DNA from: Pseudomonadota bacterium
GTDB lineage: Bacteria > Pseudomonadota > Gammaproteobacteria > Steroidobacterales > Steroidobacteraceae
Assembly: GCA_021808195.1 (NCBI GenBank)
Contig: JAKBCE010000032.1
Location: 9,147 to 37,689 of the forward strand
Direction: 5' to 3'
Length of the DNA: 28,543 bases
A program made the position numbers and the translations under genes. How positions within the stretch are numbered: the stretch's first letter is position 1; every line of letters starts with the position of its first letter. Under the pieces are notes generated by a model. It saw nothing but the letters and a program-made list of their open reading frames with translations, was not told where the DNA came from and ran no database searches. Shown piece by piece: positions 14,956 through 23,529 of the stretch.

Positions 14956-15579
14956 ATGTCTGACCTCACCCCCCGACAAATCCAGGTTCTGCGCCTCATT
15001 CAGCGTTTCATTGCGCACGAGGGCATGCCCCCGACCCGGGCCGAGATCGCACGCGAACTCGGTTTCCGTTCGGCCAATGCAGCCGAGGATCATTTGCGCG
15101 CTCTGGCGCGCAAGGGCGTGATCGCACTGGTGCCAGGCGCCTCGCGCGGCATTCAGCTGAAGGACACCATCCGTGAGCAAATGGGGCTGCCGCTGATCGG
15201 CCGGGTCGCGGCCGGCCGGCCGATTTTCTCCGAGGAGAATATCGAGGCGCGGCTCGACGTCGATCCGGGGGTGTTTCAACCGCGGCCGCATTACCTGCTG
15301 AAGGTCACGGGAATGAGCATGAAGGATGCCGGCATCCTCGATGGGGATCTGGTCGCGGTACATCGCACGGCCGATGTGCGCAGCCGGCAGATCGTCGTGG
15401 CGCGCCTGGAGAATGAAGTGACCGTGAAGCGCTATCGCCAAGAAGGCTCGGTGGTATGGCTGCTGCCGGAGAACAGTGACTTCGAGCCCATCCGCGTCGA
15501 TCTGAAGGAGCAGTCGCTGCTGATCGAGGGCATCGTGGTCGGAGTGTTGCGTCGGGGGAAAGGCCACGGCCTGATGTAG
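14956..15579 (+). CDS. lexA: LexA repressor
   Basis: SOS master repressor; cleaves itself when stimulated by RecA-ssDNA filaments. 207 aa. The N-terminal winged helix is residues 1-70 ([42 protein letters not shown]). The cleavage bond is A86-G87 (RVAAGRP). The catalytic dyad is S121 (GMSMKDAG) and K158 (VTVKRY). The ATG at 14956 aligns with known LexA N-termini; the in-frame ATG at 14914 overlaps the promoter and is rejected. It is the first gene of lexA-imuA-imuB-dnaE2, with imuA 39 bp downstream, so the repressor and the mutagenesis genes would be induced together. Confidence 0.96.
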   Translation: MSDLTPRQIQVLRLIQRFIAHEGMPPTRAEIARELGFRSANAAEDHLRALARKGVIALVPGASRGIQLKDTIREQMGLPLIGRVAAGRPIFSEENIEARLDVDPGVFQPRPHYLLKVTGMSMKDAGILDGDLVAVHRTADVRSRQIVVARLENEVTVKRYRQEGSVVWLLPENSDFEPIRVDLKEQSLLIEGIVVGVLRRGKGHGLM

Positions 15580-15618
15580 CCGCCGGCTGCGATCCGACGC
15601 TGAGCGAGGCAGGCGTGT

Positions 15619-16323
15619 ATGACCGCCGATCTTCCGGGGAACGGCGCTGCGCCGGCGCGTCTCTCGCTTGCAGACCCCCGTCTCGAGTCCTTGTTGGCGC
15701 ACCCGTCGATCTGGCGGGCCGGCTCCGCGGTGCGGGCGCCGGTCTGGCCGAGCGGATTCGCTCGACTCGATGAGTGCCTGCCGGGCGGGGGCTGGCCGCG
15801 CAGCGGTCTGATCGAGATTATCCCGGCGCGTTTTGGTCAGGGCGAACTGCGGCTGCTGTTGCCGGCGCTGGCGGCGATCACCGCCCGCGACGAGGCGCGT
15901 TGGTGCGCCTGGGTGGCGCCGCCGCTGCAGCCGTTCGCTCCGGCGCTCGCGGCGGCCGGTGTCGTGCTCACCAAGTTGCTGCTCGTGCGCGCACCTCAGC
16001 GCGGCCGGCGGTCGTCCGTCTTGTGGGCCTGCGAGCAGGCGCTGGGTTCGGGCGCATGCGACAGCGTACTCGCCTGGACGCGCCATGCACCGGCCCGCCA
16101 GTTGCGCCGGGTGCATCTGGCGGCGCAGCGGGGCAATGCGTTGGGGGTGTTGTTCAGGGCGCGCGAGTCGGCACGGGAGGCTTCTCCGGCGATGCTGCGG
16201 ATCGTGCTCGAGTCACGTGCGGGCGGCGTGCGGGTCACGCTGCTCAAGAGCCGTGGTGGCGTGCGTGGCGCTTTCGATCTGAGCTGGGCGTCGCAGCGCA
16301 ACAGACCGAGCGGATCCCCATGA
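15619..16323 (+). CDS. imuA: ImuA, translesion synthesis accessory protein
   Basis: RecA-like accessory protein of the ImuA-ImuB-DnaE2 mutasome, needed for damage-induced mutagenesis in bacteria that lack UmuDC. 234 aa, the usual size. The family block GFARLDECLPGGGWPRSGLIEI is at residues 46-67, and CEQALGSGACDSVLAWTRHAPARQLRRVHLAA resembles the RecA core. The Walker A region reads PARFGQGE (69-76) with no GKT, so ATP binding is doubtful, as in other ImuA/SulA-like proteins. Its TGA overlaps the imuB ATG (ATGA), implying coupled translation. Confidence 0.9.
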   Translation: MTADLPGNGAAPARLSLADPRLESLLAHPSIWRAGSAVRAPVWPSGFARLDECLPGGGWPRSGLIEIIPARFGQGELRLLLPALAAITARDEARWCAWVAPPLQPFAPALAAAGVVLTKLLLVRAPQRGRRSSVLWACEQALGSGACDSVLAWTRHAPARQLRRVHLAAQRGNALGVLFRARESAREASPAMLRIVLESRAGGVRVTLLKSRGGVRGAFDLSWASQRNRPSGSP

Positions 16324-17753
16324 GCGCGCCGAGGACTCTGGATCTGTTTGCGCCGGCAGCGCTGCCGGCGCGCCGTACGTCACCGGCGCGGGCCGTGGTG
16401 GTGCCGCAGACAACGCAGCGAGGCGCTCGAGCGTCGGATGCGCCGTTGTGGCTGGGTATTCACGTTGCGGCTCTGGTGGCGGAAGCGGCCGGAACAGTGC
16501 CGCAGACGCTGCAGGCGCTGGCGAGGCGCGCGCAGCGGTTCAGTCCGCGCATCACTCTGGCGCCGCCCGATGGGCTGCTGCTCGAGGTGCGCTCGAGTCT
16601 GCACCTGTTCGGTGGGCTGGAGGGATTGCGCCGCGCGATGGCCGAGGAGTGCGCCCAACTGACGCCGGCGGTGAGCCTGGCCTTTGCACCGACACCGCTC
16701 GCGGCACTGGCCGGGGCGCGCACCAGCGGTTCGTTCGTGGTGTTGACGGCGGCACAGCTGACCGGCTCGCTCGCCCCGGTGCCGCTCACTGCGCTGCGTT
16801 GGCCGCCGGAGCTGATTGCGCGTCTGGCCTGCCTGGGCGTGCGCACCATCGGTCAGGCGCTGCGTTTGCCGCGCGCGGGGTTCGCACAGCGTTTCGGCGC
16901 CGCGCGGCTGGCCGATCTCGATCGGCTGATGGGGCGCGCCAGTGATCCGCGGGCGTGCTACGAGCCGCCGGCGCGGTTTCGCCGCCGGCGCGAGTTGTCG
17001 TACGAGTCGACGAACCTCACGCTGCTCGAGGCGGCGCTGCGGCCGCTGCTCGAGGCACTCGGCCGGTTTCTCGCGGCGCGTCAGTGCGGGGTGTTGGCGC
17101 TGGAGTGTCGGCTGTGGCACCGCAACGCTCCACCCACCGGCTGTGTGTTGCGACTCGGGGCGCCGTTGGCCGATACGCAACGACTCGCCCAGCTGCTCGG
17201 TGAGCGTCTGCGCACGCTGCGGCTGCCTGAGCCGGTGCGGGCCTGCGAGTTGCGTGCCGGTGTGCCTGTCTCACGCGTGCTGCACTCGGCGGGGCTGTGG
17301 CAGCCCGGTGAGCAGGGCGGACTCGCCGCCGGCTCCGACCTGGATCTGCTCGAGCGGTTGCGTGCCCGGCTCGGCGCCGAGGCACTCGAGACGCTCGCAC
17401 TCGTGCCCGATCATCGGCCGGAGGCCGCCTGGCGCGTTGTGGCGCCGCAGGCCGACGCGTCGACCCGTCCGGCCCGGCAGGCAGAGCGCACCGTGCCGCT
17501 CTTTGGCGGGGCGGTGCGCCCCTTGTGGCTGTTACCGGCGCCGCGACTGCTGCGCCAGCGCGGCGGTCTGCCGCGCTACCGCGGCGCGCTGCGTCTCGAG
17601 GGCGAGCCGGAGCGGATCGAGACCGGCTGGTGGGACGGGCGGGACATCGCTCGCGATTACTACAGTGCCTGCGATGTGTACGGTCGGCGGTTGTGGCTGT
17701 TCCGCGAGCGCGAGCCGCCGCACCGTTGGTTCTTGCAGGGTGTGTATGGGTAG
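16320..17753 (+). CDS. imuB: ImuB, catalytically inactive Y-family polymerase-like protein
   Basis: Y-family polymerase homologue that bridges the DnaE2 polymerase and the beta clamp rather than synthesising DNA. 477 aa from an ATG overlapping the imuA stop. LWLGIHVAALVAEA near residue 42 is the degenerate palm start, where active Y-family enzymes carry a catalytic Asp; none is evident. LARLACLGVRTIGQALRLPR is the helix-hairpin-helix region and YESTNLTLLEAALRPLLEAL starts the little finger. Possible clamp-binding peptides are TVPLF at 391-395 and LDLF at 7-10. The C-terminus (YSACDVYGRRLWLFRE...WFLQGVYG) is typical of ImuB. It overlaps the dnaE2 start by 8 bp. Confidence 0.93.
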   Translation: MSAPRTLDLFAPAALPARRTSPARAVVVPQTTQRGARASDAPLWLGIHVAALVAEAAGTVPQTLQALARRAQRFSPRITLAPPDGLLLEVRSSLHLFGGLEGLRRAMAEECAQLTPAVSLAFAPTPLAALAGARTSGSFVVLTAAQLTGSLAPVPLTALRWPPELIARLACLGVRTIGQALRLPRAGFAQRFGAARLADLDRLMGRASDPRACYEPPARFRRRRELSYESTNLTLLEAALRPLLEALGRFLAARQCGVLALECRLWHRNAPPTGCVLRLGAPLADTQRLAQLLGERLRTLRLPEPVRACELRAGVPVSRVLHSAGLWQPGEQGGLAAGSDLDLLERLRARLGAEALETLALVPDHRPEAAWRVVAPQADASTRPARQAERTVPLFGGAVRPLWLLPAPRLLRQRGGLPRYRGALRLEGEPERIETGWWDGRDIARDYYSACDVYGRRLWLFREREPPHRWFLQGVYG

Positions 17754-20700
17754 CTTCGCGTATGCCGAACTGCACTGCCTGAGCAACTTCACCTTCCTGC
17801 GCGGCGCCTCTCATCCGCAGGAACTCGTCGCGCAGGCGGCCGCGCTCGGCTACCGTGCGCTCGCCCTCACCGATGAGTGCTCGCTCTCGGGCATCGTGCG
17901 GGCGCACGTGGCCGCCAAGGCGCACGCTCTTCACCTGATCGTCGGAGCGCAGTTCAGGCTCGCCTGCGGCCTGCGCTTGGTGGCGCTGGCCACCGATCGA
18001 CACGGCTACGGACGGCTCTGCCGGTTGATCACCCGGGGCCGGCGCGCCGCGACCAAAGGTGACTATCACCTGACGCGCGATGATCTCGCCACGACACTCG
18101 AGCACTGCGTGCTGCTGTGGCTGCCGGGCGAGGATGCGCAGCAGGAGCAAGCGCACTGGCTCGCCGCCGCTTTCCCCGCGCAGGTCTGGATTGCCGTGGA
18201 GTTGCTGCGCGACGGGGCGGACCGCGCGCGGCTCGAGTCCCTGCAGCGGCTCGGTCGCCAGAGCGGTCTGCCGCTCGTAGCGAGCGGCGATGTGCACATG
18301 CACGTGCGCGCGCGGCGCAGACTGCAGGATGCGCTCACGGCCGTCCGTCTGAACGTGCCGATTGCGCAGGCCGGTCGCAATCTGTACCCCAACGGCGAGC
18401 GCTATCTGCGCGAGCCGCAGCGGCTCGGCAAGCTCTACCCGCCAGAGCTGCTTGCCGAGACGGTGCGCATCGCGCAGCGCTGCACGTTCAGCCTCGATGA
18501 GCTGCGCTACGAATATCCGCGCGAACTGGTCCCGCCGGGGCAGACTCCGGCCAGTCATCTGCGCCAACTCACCGAGGCGGGGGCGCGCTGGCGCTGGCCG
18601 CACGGCGTGCCGGCCAGCGAGCGTGCCGCGCTCGAGCATGAGCTGGGGTTGATCGGCGAGCTCGGCTACGAGCCGTACTTCCTCACCGTACACGATCTGG
18701 TCGCCTTCGCGCGTCGCCGCGGCATTCTCTGCCAGGGCAGGGGCTCGGCGGCCAACTCGCGGGTGTGCTACTGCCTGGGCGTGACGGCGGTCGATCCGCA
18801 GCGGGGCGCGGGGCTGCTGTTCGAGCGGTTCATCTCCAAGGAGCGCGACGAGCCGCCCGACATCGACATCGACTTCGAGCACGAGCGGCGCGAGGAGGTG
18901 ATCCAGTACGTTTACGCCAAGTACGGCCGGGAGCGCGCGGCACTCGCCGCCACGGTGATTCTCTACCGCACGCGCAGCGCGCTGCGCGATCTCGGCCGGG
19001 CGTTCGGGCTCGCCCCCGAGGTGTGCGCGCAGCTCGCCAGGGTGACGCAGGGGTGGGATGCCGGGGAGGCGCTGCCCGAGCGGCTGCGCGCCGCCGGATT
19101 CGATCCGGGCAGTCCGGTGCTCGCGCGAGTGCTGCCGCTGGCGCGCGAGCTCACCGCTTTTCCGGGCTTTCCGCGCCACCTGTCCCAGCACGTCGGCGGA
19201 CTGGTGATCAGCGCCGGGCGGCTCGATGAGCTCGTGCCGATCGAGAACGCCGCCATGGCCGAGCGTACCGTCGTGCAGTGGGACAAGGATGACCTCAACG
19301 CCCTCGGCCTGCTCAAGGTCGATGTGCTCGCACTCGGGATGCTGAGCGCGTTGCGCAAGGCGTTCGACCTGGTGAACGACGTGCGCGGCACGCGGCTCGC
19401 GCTCGGCACCTTGCCCGCCGAGGATCCGGCGGTCTACGCCATGATCGGCCGCGCCGATACGGTCGGGGTGTTCCAGATCGAGTCCCGGGCGCAGATGGCG
19501 ATGCTGCCGCGTCTGCAGCCGCGTTGTTACTACGACCTGGTCATCGAGGTGGCCATCGTGCGGCCCGGGCCGATCCAGGGGGACATGGTGCACCCGTACC
19601 TGCGACGTCGTCAGGCGAAAGAGCCGGTGCAGTACCCGAGTGCGGAGGTCGAGGCGGTGCTGCGGCGCACGCTTGGGGTGCCGATCTTCCAGGAACAGGT
19701 GATGCAGCTCGCCGTGGCGGCCGCCGGGTTCACCCCGGGAGAGGCCGATCAACTGCGTCGCGCGATGGGCGCCTGGAAGCGCAGCGGCGGCCTCGGTCAC
19801 CTGCGCGAGCGGCTGCTTGGCGGCATGGCTGCACGCGGCTATCCGGCACAGTTCGCCGAGCGAATCTACCAACAGATGTTGGGTTTTGGCGAGTACGGAT
19901 TTCCGGAGTGCCTGGTGGGTGAAACACGGGTGCTCGATGCCGATACCGGCCGCTGGCCCACCATCGAGGAGCTGATCTGCGGCCAGGCCAAAATCGCCAC
20001 GACACTGGCGTGTGACCCGGCGCTGCGGTTGCGCCGGCGCAGAGTGCTGGCGATCAAGGCGAGCGGCGTGAAGCCGGTCTGGCGCCTGCGCAGCGCGCTC
20101 GGCCATTGCCTGGTGGCGAGCGCAGAGCATCCGCTGCTGACACCGAACGGGTGGCGAACGCTCGGGCGGCTGCGGGTCGGGGACCAGGTGGCCGCGGCGC
20201 GGGCGCTTTGCCTGATGAGGACACGGCGCTGGCCGCGCCACAAACTGCTCGTGCTGGCCGCCGTGCTCGCCGCGGGCCGACCGCGCCGGGGAGAATCGGT
20301 GCATTTCCCGGTGCGCTCGCGCGCGCACGGCGAGGAACTCGCCGCGGCGCTCGAGCGCTTTCCCAACACCCACGCCGTGGTGCAACGCCACGCTGCCGGC
20401 TTGCAGGTGCGCTTGCGGCCGCTCGATCGGCGCCGAGCGCCGGGCGCGCTCGCCTGGCTGGACGCGCTCGGCCTGGCAGGTCTGAGGGCGGGACAGCAGC
20501 AGTTGCCGGCGGCGGTGTTCGAGCTGCGCGATGCGGATATCGCTCTGCTCATCGCGCGGCTCTGGGAGTGCGCCGGTCGGCGCTCACCGGCCGGGCATGC
20601 TGTCTATGCCACGGGTTCGCAACGGCTCGCCTCGGAAGTGCAGCATCTGTTGCTGCGGCTCGCCATCATCGCGCGGGTGCACCGGCAGCAACGTATGCAC

Positions 20701-21963
20701 CGGGGGCGACGGCTGGAGCATTACGTGCTGACGGTCACGGAGCCACAGTCCGTGCAGCGGTTCGGGCGGCACATTGGCCGGCGTTACCTCGAACCACGCA
20801 CACGCACGCTCTGGCAGGCGGCGGCCGCCTCTGCTCGGGGTGGCGCGCAGCAGCATGCGGCAGCGGCGGACTCGCAGGTGCTCTGGGACCGGATCGTGCA
20901 GATCGAGGCGCTCGGACAACGGCAGACCTATGACCTGCAGATCGAGGCCGACCACAGCTTCCTCGCCAACAACCTGATCGTGCACAACTCCCACGCGGCG
21001 AGTTTCGCGCTGCTCGTCTACGACTCGGCCTGGTTGAAGTGTCACGAGCCGGCGGCCTTTGCCGCCGCGCTGCTCAACAGTCAGCCGATGGGCTTTTACG
21101 CCCCGGCGCAGCTGGTGCGCGATGCGCGCGCGCATGGCGTCGAGGTTCGCCCCGTGGATGTGTGCGTGAGCGAGTGGGACTGCACGCTCGAGCCGCAGGG
21201 ACCGTCGCAACCGGCGCTGCGTCTCGGGCTGCGCCTGGTGAAGGGGCTGTCACGAGCCGGGGCGGTCCGGCTGCTCGAGGCGCGCGGCACGCAAGGGTTC
21301 AGCGACGTCGAGGCGCTCGCGCGGCGCGCCGGACTCGACCGCGGCGACCTCGAGGCGCTCGCCGCCGCCGGCGCCTTCGCCGCCCTGAGCGGTAACCGCC
21401 ATCTGGCCTTCTGGGACGTCGCCGGCGTCGAGCGGCCGCTGCCGATCGAGCAGGGCGCAGCTTGGGATCGGGCGGCGAGCGCACCTGGCACACCGGATGG
21501 CCCGCCCGCGCAGTGCGCGCCGCGCCCGCTGCTCGCCGCGCCGACGGAAGGGCAGAACATCGTGGCCGATTACGCCTCGCTGGGACTGACGCTCGGGCGT
21601 CATCCTCTGGCGCTGCTGCGCGCTGCGCTCAGCCGCCGGGGTCTGTGCGCGGCCGATGCGCTCGCCGGGCTTGCCAACGGCCACGCGGTGCGCACGGCGG
21701 GCATCGTGCTGATGCGCCAGCGTCCGGCCGCTGCCGGCGGCGTTACGTTTGTGACGTTGGAGGATGAGACCGGTCAGGTGAACATCATCGTCTGGGAGCG
21801 CATCGCCGCGGCGCACCGCGAGGCGCTCGTGTCGGCCCGGTTGCTCGAAGTCCACGGACGGCTGCAGCGCGAGGAGGGCGTGACGCACCTCATCGCCCGG
21901 CGGCTCATCGATCGTACGGCGTTGCTCGGCACGCTGCTCACGCGCTCGCGTGATTTCCATTAG
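17746..21963 (+). CDS. dnaE2: Error-prone DNA polymerase DnaE2 (ImuC), interrupted by an intein
   Basis: Alpha-type C-family polymerase that performs SOS translesion synthesis with ImuA and ImuB. The precursor is 1,405 aa; excising the 360-residue intein leaves 1,045 aa, the normal DnaE2 size. The PHP domain starts at residue 4 (FAYAELHCLSNFTFLRGAS). The palm has PDIDIDFEHERREE (about 370-383) and a later LLKVDVLALGML. The intein interrupts GFGEYGFPE / SHAASFALLVYDS. The helix-hairpin-helix and an OB-fold (VNIIVWERIAAAHREALVSARLLEVHGRL) complete the C-terminus. The ATG at 17746 overlaps the imuB stop (ATGGGTAG) and gives the standard N-terminus. The open frame continues upstream to 16942, but inside imuB. 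Function depends on splicing, because the insertion splits the polymerase core. Confidence 0.95.
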   Translation: MGSFAYAELHCLSNFTFLRGASHPQELVAQAAALGYRALALTDECSLSGIVRAHVAAKAHALHLIVGAQFRLACGLRLVALATDRHGYGRLCRLITRGRRAATKGDYHLTRDDLATTLEHCVLLWLPGEDAQQEQAHWLAAAFPAQVWIAVELLRDGADRARLESLQRLGRQSGLPLVASGDVHMHVRARRRLQDALTAVRLNVPIAQAGRNLYPNGERYLREPQRLGKLYPPELLAETVRIAQRCTFSLDELRYEYPRELVPPGQTPASHLRQLTEAGARWRWPHGVPASERAALEHELGLIGELGYEPYFLTVHDLVAFARRRGILCQGRGSAANSRVCYCLGVTAVDPQRGAGLLFERFISKERDEPPDIDIDFEHERREEVIQYVYAKYGRERAALAATVILYRTRSALRDLGRAFGLAPEVCAQLARVTQGWDAGEALPERLRAAGFDPGSPVLARVLPLARELTAFPGFPRHLSQHVGGLVISAGRLDELVPIENAAMAERTVVQWDKDDLNALGLLKVDVLALGMLSALRKAFDLVNDVRGTRLALGTLPAEDPAVYAMIGRADTVGVFQIESRAQMAMLPRLQPRCYYDLVIEVAIVRPGPIQGDMVHPYLRRRQAKEPVQYPSAEVEAVLRRTLGVPIFQEQVMQLAVAAAGFTPGEADQLRRAMGAWKRSGGLGHLRERLLGGMAARGYPAQFAERIYQQMLGFGEYGFPECLVGETRVLDADTGRWPTIEELICGQAKIATTLACDPALRLRRRRVLAIKASGVKPVWRLRSALGHCLVASAEHPLLTPNGWRTLGRLRVGDQVAAARALCLMRTRRWPRHKLLVLAAVLAAGRPRRGESVHFPVRSRAHGEELAAALERFPNTHAVVQRHAAGLQVRLRPLDRRRAPGALAWLDALGLAGLRAGQQQLPAAVFELRDADIALLIARLWECAGRRSPAGHAVYATGSQRLASEVQHLLLRLAIIARVHRQQRMHRGRRLEHYVLTVTEPQSVQRFGRHIGRRYLEPRTRTLWQAAAASARGGAQQHAAAADSQVLWDRIVQIEALGQRQTYDLQIEADHSFLANNLIVHNSHAASFALLVYDSAWLKCHEPAAFAAALLNSQPMGFYAPAQLVRDARAHGVEVRPVDVCVSEWDCTLEPQGPSQPALRLGLRLVKGLSRAGAVRLLEARGTQGFSDVEALARRAGLDRGDLEALAAAGAFAALSGNRHLAFWDVAGVERPLPIEQGAAWDRAASAPGTPDGPPAQCAPRPLLAAPTEGQNIVADYASLGLTLGRHPLALLRAALSRRGLCAADALAGLANGHAVRTAGIVLMRQRPAAAGGVTFVTLEDETGQVNIIVWERIAAAHREALVSARLLEVHGRLQREEGVTHLIARRLIDRTALLGTLLTRSRDFH
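19909..20988 (+). mobile_element. Intein within DnaE2 (360 aa)
   Basis: In-frame protein intron. Block A starts at Cys1 (CLVGETRVLDADTGRWPTIE). Block B is GHCLVASAEHPLLT (65-78) with His74; the usual Thr of TxxH is Ser71. Block F is TYDLQIEADHSFLANN (340-355). Block G is LIVHN (356-360) with His359-Asn360, followed by Ser as the +1 nucleophile. All residues for a class 1 splicing pathway are present. Residues of about 108-295 are the size of a LAGLIDADG endonuclease domain, but the expected motifs read LLVLAAVLAAGRP and IALLIARLWECAGRR, lacking the catalytic acidic residue and GDG/DG pattern. Codon and base composition match the host gene, suggesting long residence. Confidence 0.93.
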
Positions 21964-21978
21964 TGAGCGGCGGCGCAC

Positions 21979-22239
21979 TCATTTCTTGCGGCGGCGCGAT
22001 CGGGAGGCCGGGTCGGCCTCATCGCCGATGTCATAGTCTTCGAAGTCGCTGGTGAGTTCGGCGGTGTGTTTTTCCTCAAATAACCGCTCGAGTCGCCGCC
22101 AGGCCGGGTCGCCGGCTTTCGGTCCGCGGTGTTTGGCCAGATCGAGATCCTTGATGACCTGATCGAGATCGACGTCGCCTTCTTCGACGACCGGTTCTTC
22201 CTCGTCCTCGAACTCTTCCGACTCGGATTTCTCACTCAT
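21979..22239 (-). CDS. Small acidic hypothetical protein
   Basis: 86 aa, unrecognised. The N-terminal half is highly acidic (MSEKSESEEFEDEEEPVVEEGDVDLDQVI), the middle has a helix-like LDLAKHRGPKAGDPAWRRLERLFEEK segment, and the end is basic (RSRRRKK). Coding is supported by the charge pattern, the family-like PAWRRLERLFEEK block and a compact position 15 bp from the convergent dnaE2 stop. It lies 74 bp downstream of gspF on the same strand and may share its transcript. I suggest no function. Confidence 0.65.
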   Translation of the reverse strand: MSEKSESEEFEDEEEPVVEEGDVDLDQVIKDLDLAKHRGPKAGDPAWRRLERLFEEKHTAELTSDFEDYDIGDEADPASRSRRRKK

Positions 22240-22313
22240 GTGACACGCCGGGTTCCCACCTCGGGAGGGTGCGCAGAATTAAATCACATGCCGCGCCGAG
22301 CGCAACGGTGTCC

Positions 22314-23528
22314 TTAATGAATCAGATCGTCGAGGCGGAAGATCGGCAGGAGCATTGCAAAAACGATGCCCATGACGAACAGTCCCATCACCACGATCAG
22401 CAGCGGACCGAGCAGCCCGACCATCGCCGCCATGATTGCGTCGAGCTCGCGCTCCTGGCTGGCAGCGGCCTGATCGAGCATGGAGTCGAGCTCCCCGCTC
22501 GACTCCCCGCTCGAGATCAGGTGGATGGCCATCGGCGGGAACAGCTTGCTCACCGCGAGCGAGCGGCCGATCGGGGCGCCCTCGCGCACCCGCTCGGCCG
22601 CCTCCAGTACCGCATCGCGCATCGGCAGGCTCGTCACCACCTCCCCGGAGATGCGCAGTGCATCGAGCACCGGTACGGCGCTCGCCGAGAGAATGCTGAA
22701 CGTGCGCAGGAAGCGCGTGGTATTGAAGCCGCGCACCAGCTTGCCCGCGAGTGGCAGACGCAGCACCAGGTGATGAAAGCGGCGGCGGGCTGCGGGGTTG
22801 CGCAGCCACCGGCGCATGAGCACGACCGCCAGCACCGCCCCCAGCACGAGCCAGATGCCGTGCACGCGCAGGAAGTGACTGGTGCCGATCAGGATGCGGG
22901 TGATCAGCGGCAGCTCGGCCTTGCTCGCCTCGAATACCGAGACCACCTTCGGCACGACGTAGACCATCAGAGCGGTCACGATCAGAAAGCACATCACCGT
23001 GAGTACGATCGGGTAGAGCATCGCGGCGAGGATCTTCTGACGGATCTCCTCGCGGCTCTCGGTGTAATCGGCCAGGCGCTCGAGCACGGTGTCGAGGTGC
23101 CCGGCCTGCTCGCCGGCCGCCACCGTGGCGCGGTAGATCTCCGGGAACACGCGCGGAAACTCCGCCAGTCCATCGGCGAGCGTGTGGCCTTCCATCACCT
23201 TCGAGCGCACGCCGAGCAGAATGCTCTGCACCCGCGGCTTCTCGGTCTGCTGCGAGACGGCGAGCAGCGACTCCTCGAGCGGCAGTCCGGCGCGCACCAG
23301 AGTCGCCAGCTGGCGGGTGAGCAAGGTGACGTCCGCGGCCGAGACGCGTCGCAGTGCGCCGAAGGCGCGCTGGCGTCCGGCTTCGCGCTCCGCGACTTCG
23401 TTCACCGCCACCGGCAGCAACTGACGTTCACGCAGCTGCTGGCGGATGTGCCGCGGTGTGTCGCCCTCGAGGATGCCCTTGAGCTCCTTGCCGCTCGCAT
23501 CGAGCGCGGTGTACTCGAATGCCCCCAC
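22314..23528 (-). CDS. gspF: Type II secretion inner-membrane protein GspF
   Basis: Polytopic platform protein of the type II secretion system, contacting the ATPase GspE at the inner membrane. 404 aa, the usual length. The N-terminus MGAFEYTALDASGKELKGILEGD is typical. Two homologous cytoplasmic helical domains (LLTRQLATLVRAGLPLEESL at 69-88; FLRTFSILSASAVPVLDAL) precede membrane helices at about 170-194 and 224-238, with a final one near the C-terminus (LLIVVMGLFVMGIVFAMLLPIF). The start is GTG at 23528, one base past the gspE stop. No pseudopilin gene follows. Confidence 0.95.
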   Translation of the reverse strand: MGAFEYTALDASGKELKGILEGDTPRHIRQQLRERQLLPVAVNEVAEREAGRQRAFGALRRVSAADVTLLTRQLATLVRAGLPLEESLLAVSQQTEKPRVQSILLGVRSKVMEGHTLADGLAEFPRVFPEIYRATVAAGEQAGHLDTVLERLADYTESREEIRQKILAAMLYPIVLTVMCFLIVTALMVYVVPKVVSVFEASKAELPLITRILIGTSHFLRVHGIWLVLGAVLAVVLMRRWLRNPAARRRFHHLVLRLPLAGKLVRGFNTTRFLRTFSILSASAVPVLDALRISGEVVTSLPMRDAVLEAAERVREGAPIGRSLAVSKLFPPMAIHLISSGESSGELDSMLDQAAASQERELDAIMAAMVGLLGPLLIVVMGLFVMGIVFAMLLPIFRLDDLIH

Positions 23529-23529
23529 G

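Noticed and set aside
16942..17745. Upstream extension of the dnaE2 frame
   Set aside because: It lies wholly inside imuB, is Arg/Cys/Ser-rich, and the ATG at 17746 gives the normal DnaE2 N-terminus.
17017..20391. 1,124-codon minus-strand frame across imuB and dnaE2
   Set aside because: A shadow of high-GC coding bias; low-complexity Arg/Ala/Gln/His-rich product, while the plus strand encodes ImuB and DnaE2 with recognisable motifs.
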